From contig CAWVJY010000008.1 of assembly GCA_963929915.1 (NCBI GenBank), positions 62,001 through 126,000 of the forward strand: a stretch of DNA of 64,000 nt, in the 5' to 3' direction. Below, piece by piece: positions 34,610-43,051 of this stretch; within the stretch, counting starts at the first letter, position 1, and the number at the start of each line of letters is the position of its first letter. The notes beneath the pieces were generated by a model. It did no database searches, was not told where the DNA came from, and saw only the letters and a list, made by a program, of their open reading frames with translations. This DNA comes from CAG-273 sp963929915. Its GTDB lineage: Bacteria > Bacillota > Clostridia > TANB77 > CAG-508. A program made the position numbers and the translations under genes.

Positions 34610-34763
34610 ACTTTTAAAATTAAATTGCTCTTTATTTATTATTTTTGTCCATTTAAAATTGAATTGCCCTATATTTATTATTTTTGTCCATTTAAAATTA
34701 AATTGCTCTCTATTTATTATTTTTGTCCATTTAAAATTGAATTTCTATCATTTATTATTTTTT
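34610..34763. repeat. 39-bp tandem repeat, about four copies
   Basis: The phrase GTCCATTTAAAATT recurs exactly 39 bases apart (34647, 34686, 34725), and a partial fourth copy starts near 34612. Noncoding, between rluD and the membrane-protein gene. Confidence 0.85.
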
Positions 34764-34816
34764 ATTATAATTATTTTGTTTCCCGTTTATTTTCTAGTTT
34801 GTTTTTTATTTACCTC

Positions 34817-36571
34817 TTAGGTTTCTCTTTCATAAACTACAAAATTATCATCACTATAGAGTTCTTTATAGTTTTCATCTCTAGATAAGAACATATTTAA
34901 TTTTGTTTTCTTGCCTAAAATAACATGGGTAATATCATATTTTTCAAATTTGTTTTCGTAATAAGTACTAATACTAGAAACATTAATATAATCTGAAAAA
35001 ATATCCCTACCTTCATATTTTCCTTCTTCATTTTTGGTTCCATTAAATTCAGGTGCATATAAGTCTGCTCTAGAATCTATAAATACTGGAATTTCCCTAT
35101 ATAACAAATAACTTCCATAGTTATATTCATTAAATAGTCTCATATTTTCTACATCTAAATTTTCTAAAATATAATCAGCTGCAGCTACTGGATAAGAATT
35201 TTCGTTTACATATGGGTTTCCTATTTTACCTTTATACATCATAAAACTTAGTAAAATAACAATGAGTATGGTTAAAATTTTTCCAAGAAAGCTGGTTGTA
35301 AATTTCATTACTTCTTGTGTTCCTTTTTGGTCATACTTTTCTAATAAGTTGGTTACGAGTTTTGCAAAAATGAAACCACAAATAATAACAAACATAGAAG
35401 CTTGCCTTCTAGACATAAAGGTTAATAAAGTAAGACCTCCAAGCATGAAAAAGTCTCGTAATCTGGCTTTGGTATCTGTAAAAATGAGAAGTAATATATA
35501 TACAATAAATACAGTTAACATTGCCTTATTATTAACTAATGTTAATGGTTGGTGTTCACTAATATTATCCATAGTGTTTCCTTCCATGGTTTTAATTAAA
35601 TACGTATATGGTGTTGTTCCTAAAGGCGTTAAAAATCCTGTAAAAATACATATAATCATAATAACTATTAGCCATTTTACTGCTGGTTCTTTTTTTAATA
35701 TAATTTTATATGGGTTTTCTCTACGCTTTTGTTCTTTTTTGGCAGATGTTTCTTTTTCTAATTGCAAACGTGCAATATCTTCTTGCCATTTTCCTATTTC
35801 TTCTAGGTTTCCTTTTTTCATAATTTTTTTGAATCTAAATTGTTTCCATTTAATTTGAAACCAATAGTATAAATTTGCATCAGCAATACTTGCAATAATG
35901 TACTCTACAATATAAGGTAAATATAAAACAAAATAGAATGGCCATACCGCACAATGTAAATTTGCAATGAGGATAGGAATAATAATTAAATATACTGCAT
36001 ATCTTTTCTTTTTTGTTTTTAAAAATTGTTCCATAAACAAAATGGTTAAGGCAAATAAAATAAAGGTTACTAGCTGTGCTCTTGCGGTTATAAAATCTTT
36101 TAATAAATATAATATTGCCATAGAAACTAGCAAAGAAATAACAGGGTTTTTGCATAATTTATTGGTAGTATAATAAATAACTACGCCTAATATCATACAA
36201 AGTAAAATAGTTGCTATATATAAGGCACAAAAGCCTCCTATTCCGATATTTTCCCCTAATTGGTATACTAAATAAGTACCCACATCATAAGCCCAGTGTG
36301 GATAGGTATATGGTAAATCTTCATGCCAAGAAAATGGATCTTGCATGTCTATTGTTCCCGTTTCTACAATATGTTTTCCAATTGCAATGGTATAATAAGT
36401 ATCATTTTGAAATGTTACTGGTGTTAGTGCAAAACAAAATAATAAAATACAAAAAATAGCTAATACATGGAATTTTATATTTAATTTTTTTGTATTTATT
36501 TTCTCTGTGCTCATTTGTGTCGCACTTACTTTCTCTGTATTTATTTTTTCTGCATTTATGTCATCTGTCAT
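34817..36571 (-). CDS. Polytopic membrane protein, GT-C glycosyltransferase-like
   Basis: About 584 residues from ATG 36571 (GGGAGAAG before it; earlier in-frame ATGs lack a good site). The N-terminus is a degenerate repeat (INAEKINTEKVSATQMSTEK). About eleven hydrophobic segments follow, with FQNDTYYTIAIGKHIVETG in the first large loop, the position where GT-C enzymes carry acidic catalytic residues. The C-terminal soluble part has YNYGSYLLYREIPVFIDSRA and HVILGKKTKLN, typical of a widespread unnamed membrane family (Y-N-x-G-x-Y-L...D-x-R-A-D). It probably transfers sugars from a lipid carrier, but the substrate is unknown. Confidence 0.65.
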   Translation of the reverse strand: MTDDINAEKINTEKVSATQMSTEKINTKKLNIKFHVLAIFCILLFCFALTPVTFQNDTYYTIAIGKHIVETGTIDMQDPFSWHEDLPYTYPHWAYDVGTYLVYQLGENIGIGGFCALYIATILLCMILGVVIYYTTNKLCKNPVISLLVSMAILYLLKDFITARAQLVTFILFALTILFMEQFLKTKKKRYAVYLIIIPILIANLHCAVWPFYFVLYLPYIVEYIIASIADANLYYWFQIKWKQFRFKKIMKKGNLEEIGKWQEDIARLQLEKETSAKKEQKRRENPYKIILKKEPAVKWLIVIMIICIFTGFLTPLGTTPYTYLIKTMEGNTMDNISEHQPLTLVNNKAMLTVFIVYILLLIFTDTKARLRDFFMLGGLTLLTFMSRRQASMFVIICGFIFAKLVTNLLEKYDQKGTQEVMKFTTSFLGKILTILIVILLSFMMYKGKIGNPYVNENSYPVAAADYILENLDVENMRLFNEYNYGSYLLYREIPVFIDSRADLYAPEFNGTKNEEGKYEGRDIFSDYINVSSISTYYENKFEKYDITHVILGKKTKLNMFLSRDENYKELYSDDNFVVYERET

Positions 36572-36701
36572 TTTTTCTTCTCCCATCTCTACAAATGAAC
36601 GATTATCTCTCGATATCTCCATTTATCTTAATTTTGTGCTTTTTATTTGTCTGATTTTTTATAGTATTTTGCAATGCTGCTTTTTTACTATTAATTAAAT
36701 A

Positions 36702-37439
36702 TCAAATATCAAACTCTGCATAAACTGCATTGTGGTCTGAAATTCCTCTAACATCAATAGTTTCATAACTATTTAGCCTTATATCTTTAGAATAGAAAAT
36801 AGTATCAATGCACCCCTGTCCCAATTTTGAAAACCATGTATCTTTTTTATTTGGTAATTGTTCTAAAATTTTTTTCAAAATTTCATATTCTTCATAGGTT
36901 TCTGAAGGCTCAAAAATATATTGTCCTTTTCCTAACCTGGTAACTCCTACATTAAAGTCTCCACCCATAATAATTAATTCATTTGGATCTATTTTGCTCA
37001 TAATTTTATAAATTTCTTTCGCAGCTAATATTCTTTCTTCTTGGTAAGTGGATAAATGAACAGAAAATAGATTAATTTTAGTAGTTCCAAATGAAATTCT
37101 ATTACATAAAATTCCTCTTTGTTCATGGTTAATATCTGTAAGTGGCATTAAATAATTAGTTGAAAAAGAAATAGGAAACCTAGTAATAATGCCATCTCCA
37201 TAATAACCTTGTTCTAAGGTAATATTGCTTTCCATAGAAGAATAATATAGTCCTACTTTTTTGCTAAATTCTCTTATTTGATTTCTTTCTCCTGCTCTTT
37301 TGGTATACATGTCAATTTCTTGTAAAAAAACAATATCAGGCTTATATTGTTTCAAAAATTCTGCCTGTCTTTCAATATCAATTATGCCATCCAACCCTTT
37401 TCCATGTGCTACATTAAAAGTAATTATTTTTAAAATCAT
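36702..37439 (-). CDS. Endonuclease/exonuclease/phosphatase (EEP) family protein
   Basis: 245 residues with the EEP motifs in order: LKIITFNVAHGKG, DIVFLQEIDM (metal Glu), NLFSVHLSTYQEER, IIMGGDFNVG (Asp/Asn) and GISDHNAVYAEF (Asp/His). No signal peptide. Family members hydrolyse phosphodiester bonds in DNA, lipids or sugar phosphates; the substrate here cannot be told. Single gene, divergent from the acyltransferase. Confidence 0.85.
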   Translation of the reverse strand: MILKIITFNVAHGKGLDGIIDIERQAEFLKQYKPDIVFLQEIDMYTKRAGERNQIREFSKKVGLYYSSMESNITLEQGYYGDGIITRFPISFSTNYLMPLTDINHEQRGILCNRISFGTTKINLFSVHLSTYQEERILAAKEIYKIMSKIDPNELIIMGGDFNVGVTRLGKGQYIFEPSETYEEYEILKKILEQLPNKKDTWFSKLGQGCIDTIFYSKDIRLNSYETIDVRGISDHNAVYAEFDI

Positions 37440-37611
37440 TTATCTCCCACCTTTCTATTATTTCTAATTAGCCAATTGAATTATATCAAATTAACATGTT
37501 TCTAACAAGCTCTTTCTAAAAATATATTTGCTTTTATAAATAAAATCTCAATATAAATTGACATTTTTCCCTATTATTCTTATAATACCATTAGGAAAGG
37601 GGTTTGTTTTT

Positions 37612-38628
37612 ATGGAGTCATTTAAAAGAATTGTTTTTTGGGATAATTTTAAAGGGATTTTAATATTTTTAGTAGTTTTTACTCACTTCTTATTCAATTT
37701 TACCCAATTAGGATATGGAAAATATATTGTAGATATTATTTATTTCTTTCATATGCCTGCTTTTATTTTTATATCTGGTTATTTTAGCAAAAAAGATATT
37801 AGTTTTAAAAAAGCTTTAAAATTTATCTTAATTTATGCAATTTTTAATACTGTTTTTGTTGCTTATAGTGTTGTTTCTGCTCATACTTTTTTAGCATTTA
37901 CTCCATTTTATTCTTATTGGTATTTACTTGCTTTGGTGGCTTGGAGAATTATTGCTAAATATATTCCTTGCAATAAATGGTATATTATCATTCCTGCAAG
38001 TTTTGTAATAGCTCTTATTTCTGGATTTTTCTCTGATATGAGTAATATTTTAGCACTTGAAAAAATTCTAGGATTTTTACCATTTTTCTTTATTGGATAT
38101 TATTTGCCAAAGAATTTTATTATTTCTTTTACTGAAAAAAGAAAAAAATGGGTAATAGTAGCAGGATTTTTCATTTTTCTATTTGCTGTGCTTAGTGCTT
38201 TTTATATTTCTCACTCCTTTGATATTCTAGATTATTTATTAATGGAGCCTTATACTACTTCTGTAGATATCCTAATTAGAGGACTTGTCTACATTATTGC
38301 TCTAGTTGCAAGTTTTGGATTGTTTTGTATGGTTCCTAAGGGAACCGGAAAATATAATTTTATAGAAAAATGGGGCAGAAATTCGCTTTGGATTTATGTT
38401 TTCCATAGACCAATTACTTTAGTGTTTGCAAAAATTTATCCTGGTCCAGATAACTTATATATTGTTGCTTCTATTATAGCTTCTATTATGATATGCTTTA
38501 TATTTGGTTCTGATAAATTAAGTGCCTTTTTCAATAAATATTTGGATAAATTAGTCGATGCATTAGATAAAGAACGAATTAGCAGTCATTTGCTTGAAGA
38601 GAATAAAAGTACAAATATAAGTAAATAA
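37612..38628 (+). CDS. Acyltransferase 3 family membrane protein
   Basis: 338 residues from ATG 37612 (AGGAAAGGGG 10 bases before; an upstream TTG lacks a site). About ten membrane helices with RIVFWDNFKGILIFLVVFTHFL (the family's R-x-x-x-x-D-x-x-K-G-I and helix-1 His) and YFFHMPAFIFISGYFSKK. Resembles the OafA/fucose 4-O-acetylase type, which acetylates surface polysaccharides. The C-terminal tail is cytoplasmic and charged. A T/A repeat tract follows the stop. Confidence 0.85.
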   Translation: MESFKRIVFWDNFKGILIFLVVFTHFLFNFTQLGYGKYIVDIIYFFHMPAFIFISGYFSKKDISFKKALKFILIYAIFNTVFVAYSVVSAHTFLAFTPFYSYWYLLALVAWRIIAKYIPCNKWYIIIPASFVIALISGFFSDMSNILALEKILGFLPFFFIGYYLPKNFIISFTEKRKKWVIVAGFFIFLFAVLSAFYISHSFDILDYLLMEPYTTSVDILIRGLVYIIALVASFGLFCMVPKGTGKYNFIEKWGRNSLWIYVFHRPITLVFAKIYPGPDNLYIVASIIASIMICFIFGSDKLSAFFNKYLDKLVDALDKERISSHLLEENKSTNISK

Positions 38629-38634
38629 TATAAT

Positions 38635-38700
38635 AAATATTAAATATTAAATATTAAATATTAAATAATAAATAATAAATATTAAATATTAAATATTAAT
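38635..38700. repeat. TAAATAT microsatellite-like tract
   Basis: About nine 7-8-base units of TAAATAT/TAAATAA in tandem just after the acyltransferase stop. Low-complexity DNA; no coding role. Confidence 0.8.
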
Positions 38701-38832
38701 ACGAGATTATAATATTTGAATTCATTAGATTAGAAAATGTAGAAAAAGATTAGGAAAATTGAATAAAAATAGAGTGATTCAAGAAATTATTTTCAAGAGT
38801 CACTCTATTTTTTATGAATTATTATTTTATAT

Positions 38833-39720
38833 TTATCCATTCATTTGTTTTGCAACTTCTTCTGCAAAGTTTTCTTCTCTTTTTTGTAATCCTTCTCCTT
38901 TTTCAAATCTTGCAAAACGATTTACTTTTGCACCTTTTGATTCTAGTAATTTTGCTACTTTTTGGTCAGGGTCTTTTACAAAAGGTTGCTCTACTAAACA
39001 AATTTCTGAATAGAATTTTCCAAGTCTTCCTTGTACAATTTTTTCTGCAACAGCTTCTGGTTTTCCTTCATTCATAGCTTGTGCTTTTAAAATTTCCATT
39101 TCATGTTCTACACGTTCTTGTGGAACAGATTCTTTATTTAAATATTCTGGTCTAGCTGCTGCAATTTGCATGCAAATATCTTTTGCTAGAGTGGTGTCTC
39201 CACCTTCCATATCTACAAGTACTGCTATTTTTCCATCTCCATGAATATAGCTTTCTAATTGTCCATTTGTTTCATATCTTTCAAATCTACGAATAGACAT
39301 ATTTTCTCCAATAGTTGCAATTTTGTTAGTTAATACATCTTGTACTGTTTTATCTGGTTCTGCAATAGAAACTTGTGCTAATAATTCTTCTACAGAAGCT
39401 GGATTTTTTTCTGCAACTTGTTTTGCAACATCTGCAACAAAATTTCTAAATTCTTCATTTTTAGCCACAAAGTCTGTTTCTGCATTTACTTCAACAACAC
39501 ATCCTACTTTTTTATCTTCAGATAAGTAAGCAGCAACTAATCCTTCTGCTGCAATTCTATCTGATTTTTTAGCAGCTTTTGCAATTCCTCTTTCACGTAA
39601 TAATTCAATTGCCTTTTCTTCATCTCCATTGGTTTCTGTTAAAACTTTTTTGCAGTCCATCATACCTGCGCCTGTTCTTTCTCTTAAAGCTTTTACTTGT
39701 TCTGCTGTAATCATTTTCAA
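38833..39720 (-). CDS. tsf: Elongation factor Ts
   Basis: 295 residues with the EF-Ts signature LRERTGAGMMDCKKVL, then TEANGDEEKAIELLRERG-type text near residue 30, and VNAETDFVAKNEEF. EF-Ts recycles EF-Tu-GDP. A ribosome site of the form AAGGGGGAATTG precedes ATG. It follows rpsB on the same strand (137-bp gap), the usual order, and ends the operon. Confidence 0.97.
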   Translation of the reverse strand: MKMITAEQVKALRERTGAGMMDCKKVLTETNGDEEKAIELLRERGIAKAAKKSDRIAAEGLVAAYLSEDKKVGCVVEVNAETDFVAKNEEFRNFVADVAKQVAEKNPASVEELLAQVSIAEPDKTVQDVLTNKIATIGENMSIRRFERYETNGQLESYIHGDGKIAVLVDMEGGDTTLAKDICMQIAAARPEYLNKESVPQERVEHEMEILKAQAMNEGKPEAVAEKIVQGRLGKFYSEICLVEQPFVKDPDQKVAKLLESKGAKVNRFARFEKGEGLQKREENFAEEVAKQMNG

Positions 39721-39857
39721 TTCCCCCTTGTAACATATAATATATTTTAAAATTTAAGCTTATCATTATAGGAATATTTTTTTTAATTTATTTTTAATAA
39801 GATAAAAGACATGAAGAATTTTATCTTATGCCTCTTATCTTACGCTCTATTATTTTA

Positions 39858-40775
39858 TTATTCAGCTGTGTTTTCTGTTTCAGCTTTTTTTCTTGTTCTT
39901 TTTGGTTTTTCTACTTTTTCTGGTTCAGCTACTGCTTCTTCTTTATTTTCTGTTTTAGCTTCTTCTTGTGCTGTTTCTTCTGGCTCTTTAGCCTCTACAG
40001 TTTCTTCTGCTTTTTCTACTACTTCTTCCATATCTGTAGGTTCTGTTTGTACATTTTGTTCTTCCATAGCTTCTTCTACAGATTCCATAGATTCGCCTTG
40101 TCTTCCCTCAATAACGGCATTTGCCATACAGTCTGTAATTAATTTTACGGCACGAATAGCATCATCATTTCCTGGAATAGCATAATCTACTTCTTCTGGA
40201 TTACAGTTTGTATCTACTAGACCGATTACTGGAATTCCTAATTTTCTAGCTTCTAAAATTCCAATTCTTTCTTTTTTAGGATCTACTATAAACATAACTC
40301 CTGGAAGTTCATTCATTTCTTTAATTCCACCAAGATTTTTTTCTAGTTTCTCCATTTCTTTCTTTAAAAGAATAACTTCTTTTTTAGGTAATACTTCAAA
40401 AGTACCATCTTCTTGCATTTTTTCTAGCTCTAGTAATCTACCAATTCTTTTTCTAATGGTTTCGAAGTTTGTTAATGTACCACCTAACCATCTTTGATTT
40501 ACATAGTACATACCGCATTTTTCAGCAGCTTCTTTTACACATTCTTGTGCTTGTTTTTTTGTTCCAACAAATAGAACTGTTTTTCCTTGTTCTGCTTGTT
40601 CTTTTAGGAAGCTATATGCTTCGTCTAATTTTTTAGATGTCTTTTGTAAGTCGATAATGTGGATACCATTTCTAGCTTGGAATATGTATTCAGCCATTTT
40701 TGGATCCCATCTTCTTGTTTGATGTCCAAAGTGAACACCTGCTTCTAGTAATTGTTTCATTGCAACTACTGCCAT
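39858..40775 (-). CDS. rpsB: 30S ribosomal protein S2 with long acidic tail
   Basis: 305 residues. The core (MKQLLEAGVHFGHQTRRWDP, NGIHIIDLQKT, VNQRWLGGTLTNF, PGVMFIVDPKKE, DTNCNPEEVDYAIPGNDD) is normal S2. Beyond about residue 228 there is a Glu-rich, Ala/Thr-spaced extension ending in PKRTRKKAETENTAE, about 70 residues longer than S2 of Bacillus. Such tails occur in many Clostridia. AAAGGAGGAATAAAAA precedes ATG. Expressed from the promoter at 40894-40922 through a roughly 110-nt leader that may carry autoregulation. Confidence 0.97.
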   Translation of the reverse strand: MAVVAMKQLLEAGVHFGHQTRRWDPKMAEYIFQARNGIHIIDLQKTSKKLDEAYSFLKEQAEQGKTVLFVGTKKQAQECVKEAAEKCGMYYVNQRWLGGTLTNFETIRKRIGRLLELEKMQEDGTFEVLPKKEVILLKKEMEKLEKNLGGIKEMNELPGVMFIVDPKKERIGILEARKLGIPVIGLVDTNCNPEEVDYAIPGNDDAIRAVKLITDCMANAVIEGRQGESMESVEEAMEEQNVQTEPTDMEEVVEKAEETVEAKEPEETAQEEAKTENKEEAVAEPEKVEKPKRTRKKAETENTAE

Positions 40776-40893
40776 TTTTTATTCCTCCTTTTAGTTTTTC
40801 CTCCATATTGCTACAAACGTATAAAAAAACTTAGTTATGAAACCAAGCACTATTTTTATACTCACAATATGTGTGTATTTTTCAACGTGTATT

Positions 40894-40922
40894 ATTATAT
40901 CAAAAAAGTGTTGCAATTGCAA
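40894..40922 (-). promoter_or_regulatory. rpsB: Promoter of rpsB-tsf, overlapping a terminator
   Basis: On the minus strand TTGCAA, a 17-base spacer and TATAAT. The -35 box and most of the spacer lie inside the perfect palindrome at 40904-40929. Confidence 0.65.
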
Positions 40923-40929
40923 CACTTTT
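40904..40929 (-). terminator. 26-bp perfect palindrome, terminator of rubredoxin
   Basis: AAAAGTGTTGCAA with its exact complement, followed by T-runs on both strands, 172 bases past the rubredoxin stop. It overlaps the rpsB promoter. The remainder of 40776-41100 is the rpsB leader and AT-rich DNA. Confidence 0.7.
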
Positions 40930-41100
40930 GTTAAATTTTCTGTACATTTCTTTGACATAATCAATATTTTTATTAAATGGATTTTACTTTTTTAACTAAC
41001 CTTTTCTGTACATTGTTTTTCTTTGTACTATTCACAGTTTATAATTAACCTCTGATAAATGTTATATATTAAACATTAATAGCTGTGAATTGTAACTATT

Positions 41101-41241
41101 TTACTCTTCTACTAATTGGAAAAATTCTTTTCCTACTCCGCATACTGGGCAAACCCAATCTTCACCTAGGTCTTCCCATTTTACGCCTTCTTGTGCTTCA
41201 TCATAAACATAGCCACAAGCAGTACATACATATTTTTTCAT
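41101..41241 (-). CDS. Rubredoxin
   Basis: 46 residues, ATG 41241 with AGGAGG before it. MKKYVCTACGYVYDEAQEG and WVCPVCGVGKEFFQL supply the two C-x2-C-G knuckles that bind one iron. It lacks the middle loop of longer rubredoxins but keeps the conserved aromatic core. As a small electron carrier it would reduce the rubrerythrin encoded just upstream in peroxide and oxygen defence. Confidence 0.93.
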   Translation of the reverse strand: MKKYVCTACGYVYDEAQEGVKWEDLGEDWVCPVCGVGKEFFQLVEE

Positions 41242-41309
41242 AGTTTTCCTCCTATTCAAACTCTATATTTTTTGGATCTTCATACTATGTAATTGCTATA
41301 AATTTTTGA

Positions 41310-41328
41310 GATAATCATTATTAATGTA
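41310..41328. promoter_or_regulatory. Possible second Fur/PerR-type box
   Basis: AGATAATCATTATTAATG resembles the operator at 42367 in about two thirds of positions and lies upstream of rubredoxin. Weak by eye. Confidence 0.3.
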
Positions 41329-41359
41329 GAGTTTAACCATATTTTTAAATTTTATGCAA

Positions 41360-41908
41360 TTAAGCAAAATATCTTTTTAGTAATCCGTCAAATCCTCTAC
41401 CATGACGAGCTTCATCTTTGCACATTTCATGTACTGTATCATGAATAGCATCATAACCTAATTGTTTTGCTCTTGTTGCAAGTTCTTTTTTACCTTCACA
41501 TGCACCATGTTCTGCCATAGCTCTTAATGTTACGTTCTTTTTGGTATCTGCATGAACTACTTCACCTAATAATTCAGCAAATTTTGCAGCATGTTCTGCT
41601 TCTTCAAAAGCATATCTTTTAAATGCTTCTGCAATTTCTGGATATCCTTCTCTATCTGCTTGACGGCTCATTGCTAAATACATTCCAACTTCTGTACATT
41701 CACCTGTGAAGTTTTCTCTTAGTCCTTTTACTACTTCTTCATCTAATCCTTGTGCTACACCAATTACGTGTTCATCTGCATAACTTTTTTCAGCACTTTC
41801 TTCTTTTAATTCAAATTTTTCTTTTGGTGCTCCACATTGTGGGCATTTTTCTGGAGCTTCTTCTCCAAAGTGGATATAACCACATACTTTACATACATAA
41901 GCTTTCAT
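41360..41908 (-). CDS. Reverse rubrerythrin
   Basis: 182 residues with the rubredoxin-like domain first (MKAYVCKVCGYIHFGEEAPE, then CPQCGAPKEKF) and the ferritin-like diiron domain after it (ENFTGECTEVGMYLAMSRQA, EEAEHAAKFAELLGE, EMCKDEARHGRGFDGLL). This inverted order defines reverse rubrerythrins, the hydrogen peroxide and oxygen reductases of Clostridium. The E-x-x-H repeats provide diiron ligands. Between the Fur-type regulator and rubredoxin on the same strand: an oxidative-stress unit. Confidence 0.93.
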   Translation of the reverse strand: MKAYVCKVCGYIHFGEEAPEKCPQCGAPKEKFELKEESAEKSYADEHVIGVAQGLDEEVVKGLRENFTGECTEVGMYLAMSRQADREGYPEIAEAFKRYAFEEAEHAAKFAELLGEVVHADTKKNVTLRAMAEHGACEGKKELATRAKQLGYDAIHDTVHEMCKDEARHGRGFDGLLKRYFA

Positions 41909-41959
41909 TTTGTTTCCTCCTCATATTTTTTTAGCTTTAGCCAATCATATTCTCATCTT

Positions 41960-42352
41960 TTATGCTTTACAATTTTTACAAATACCTGTAATTACAATTT
42001 CTGATGATAAAGCTTTACCACCAATTTGTTTTGCCAAAGCTAGCATATCATTATCTAATTTATTTTTCTCGTTTTCGTTTAAGCAAATGTCTAATAGTTG
42101 CTCACACTTTTCACATAAAAAGTGAATATGTGGCTTACTATTTCCATCAAATCTATCCGCCCCAGTTTTAGACTTTATTTTAACTACTTCTCCATTTTCA
42201 CAAAGTTCTGATAAGTTACGATAAACTGTTGCAATTCCCATTTCTGGCATTTCCTCTTTTAAGTCTAAATATAGCTGTTCAGCAGTTGGATGGTCTGTTC
42301 TTGATTTTAAATTACTTAAAATAATTTCCCTTTGCTTACTATACTTTTTCAT
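41960..42352 (-). CDS. perR: Fur-family regulator, probably PerR
   Basis: 130 residues from ATG 42352 (AAAGGAAAAA before it). An upstream in-frame ATG would translate through the operator and is rejected. Winged helix (KYSKQREIILSNLKSRTDHP, IATVYRNLSELCENGEV), regulatory metal ligands in DRFDGNSKPHIHFLCEKC, and a structural zinc site from two C-x2-C pairs (CEKC, CKNC). The neighbouring rubrerythrin and rubredoxin point to PerR, sensing peroxide by His oxidation, more than Fur. It likely represses its own promoter through the 42367 box. Confidence 0.88.
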   Translation of the reverse strand: MKKYSKQREIILSNLKSRTDHPTAEQLYLDLKEEMPEMGIATVYRNLSELCENGEVVKIKSKTGADRFDGNSKPHIHFLCEKCEQLLDICLNENEKNKLDNDMLALAKQIGGKALSSEIVITGICKNCKA

Positions 42353-42366
42353 AATTTTTCCTTTTT

Positions 42367-42385
42367 GATAATGATTATCATTATA
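42367..42385 (-). promoter_or_regulatory. Fur/PerR operator
   Basis: GATAATGATTATCATTATA. Read on the minus strand it differs at one position from the classic 19-bp Fur box. It begins 15 bases upstream of the regulator start codon, so it covers the promoter or leader and implies autoregulation. Confidence 0.85.
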
Positions 42386-42560
42386 ATAATACAAAGAAGA
42401 AAAAAAATCAAGAGATTTTTTTATCTTTTTTTGTATCTTTTTGTCTTTATTTATGATATACTATACTCATCTTTAAAATAGAGACTAAAATACTAGCAAA
42501 AAATGCTTGTATTATCCATAAGAAATAAATCTTATAAACAGATATACTGGAGGTAGAATT

Positions 42561-42821
42561 ATGAATTTTAATAAATGTAGTCGTTGTGGTTGTTTTTTTA
42601 TGACAAATAGTGCAGTTTGTCCAAATTGCCAAGAAAAAGATGCTTTAGAAATGCATCGTTTAGAAAATTATATGCAAGAAAATGAAAACGATAATGGTAG
42701 CTATAATTTTGATACAATTATGTCTTCTACTGGTATTTCTGCTAAGAATTTAACTCGTTTTTTAAATCAGGAACAATTTTCTGACTTTGCAAGTCATATT
42801 CAAAACAAGACACAATTATAA
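42561..42821 (+). CDS. YvyF-like zinc-ribbon protein
   Basis: 86 residues, GGAGG before ATG 42561. N-terminal CSRCGCFFMTNSAVCPNC (two C-x2-C pairs, zinc ribbon), then MHRLENYMQENENDN and a helix-turn-helix-like STGISAKNLTRFLNQEQFS. This is the arrangement of YvyF/TIGR03826, a small protein of flagellar operons in Bacillus and Clostridia, suspected to be a regulator. No flagellar genes are in the window. Copy C of repeat family 1 follows its end. Confidence 0.7.
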   Translation: MNFNKCSRCGCFFMTNSAVCPNCQEKDALEMHRLENYMQENENDNGSYNFDTIMSSTGISAKNLTRFLNQEQFSDFASHIQNKTQL

Positions 42822-42867
42822 TATAAATATATAAGAAGGCTTTCCTAAAACAAGATAATGTATAACT

Positions 42868-43012
42868 AAAGTATTAGGATTGTCTTTTGAAATTTTTAAG
42901 GCCTTGCGTGGGCGACCATTGTGACAGCTGTTCGAGGCGGTTACGCCGAGTTACAGATGTCCAAAAGGGGAAAGGTTTTAAAAATCGAAAAAGACAATCC
43001 TAATACTTTTTT
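42868..43012 (+). repeat. Palindromic repeat family 1, copy C
   Basis: About 145 bp, near-identical to copy B. The terminal arms carry a matched pair of changes (AGTATTAGGATTGTC with GACAATCCTAATACT). Between convergent ends of the YvyF-like and pyrimidine phosphorylase genes. Confidence 0.9.
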
Positions 43013-43051
43013 AAATAAACTTAGTCTAATTTTAGGAAAGCCTCTTTTATT

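Noticed and set aside
34610..34763. Possible CRISPR array
   Set aside because: The units are contiguous near-identical repeats without unique spacers, and no cas genes are present anywhere in the window.
34431..34888. Overlapping frames with 13-residue repeats (FCPFKI-type)
   Set aside because: They are translations of the 39-bp noncoding tandem repeat on the strand opposite to the genes; no ribosome sites.
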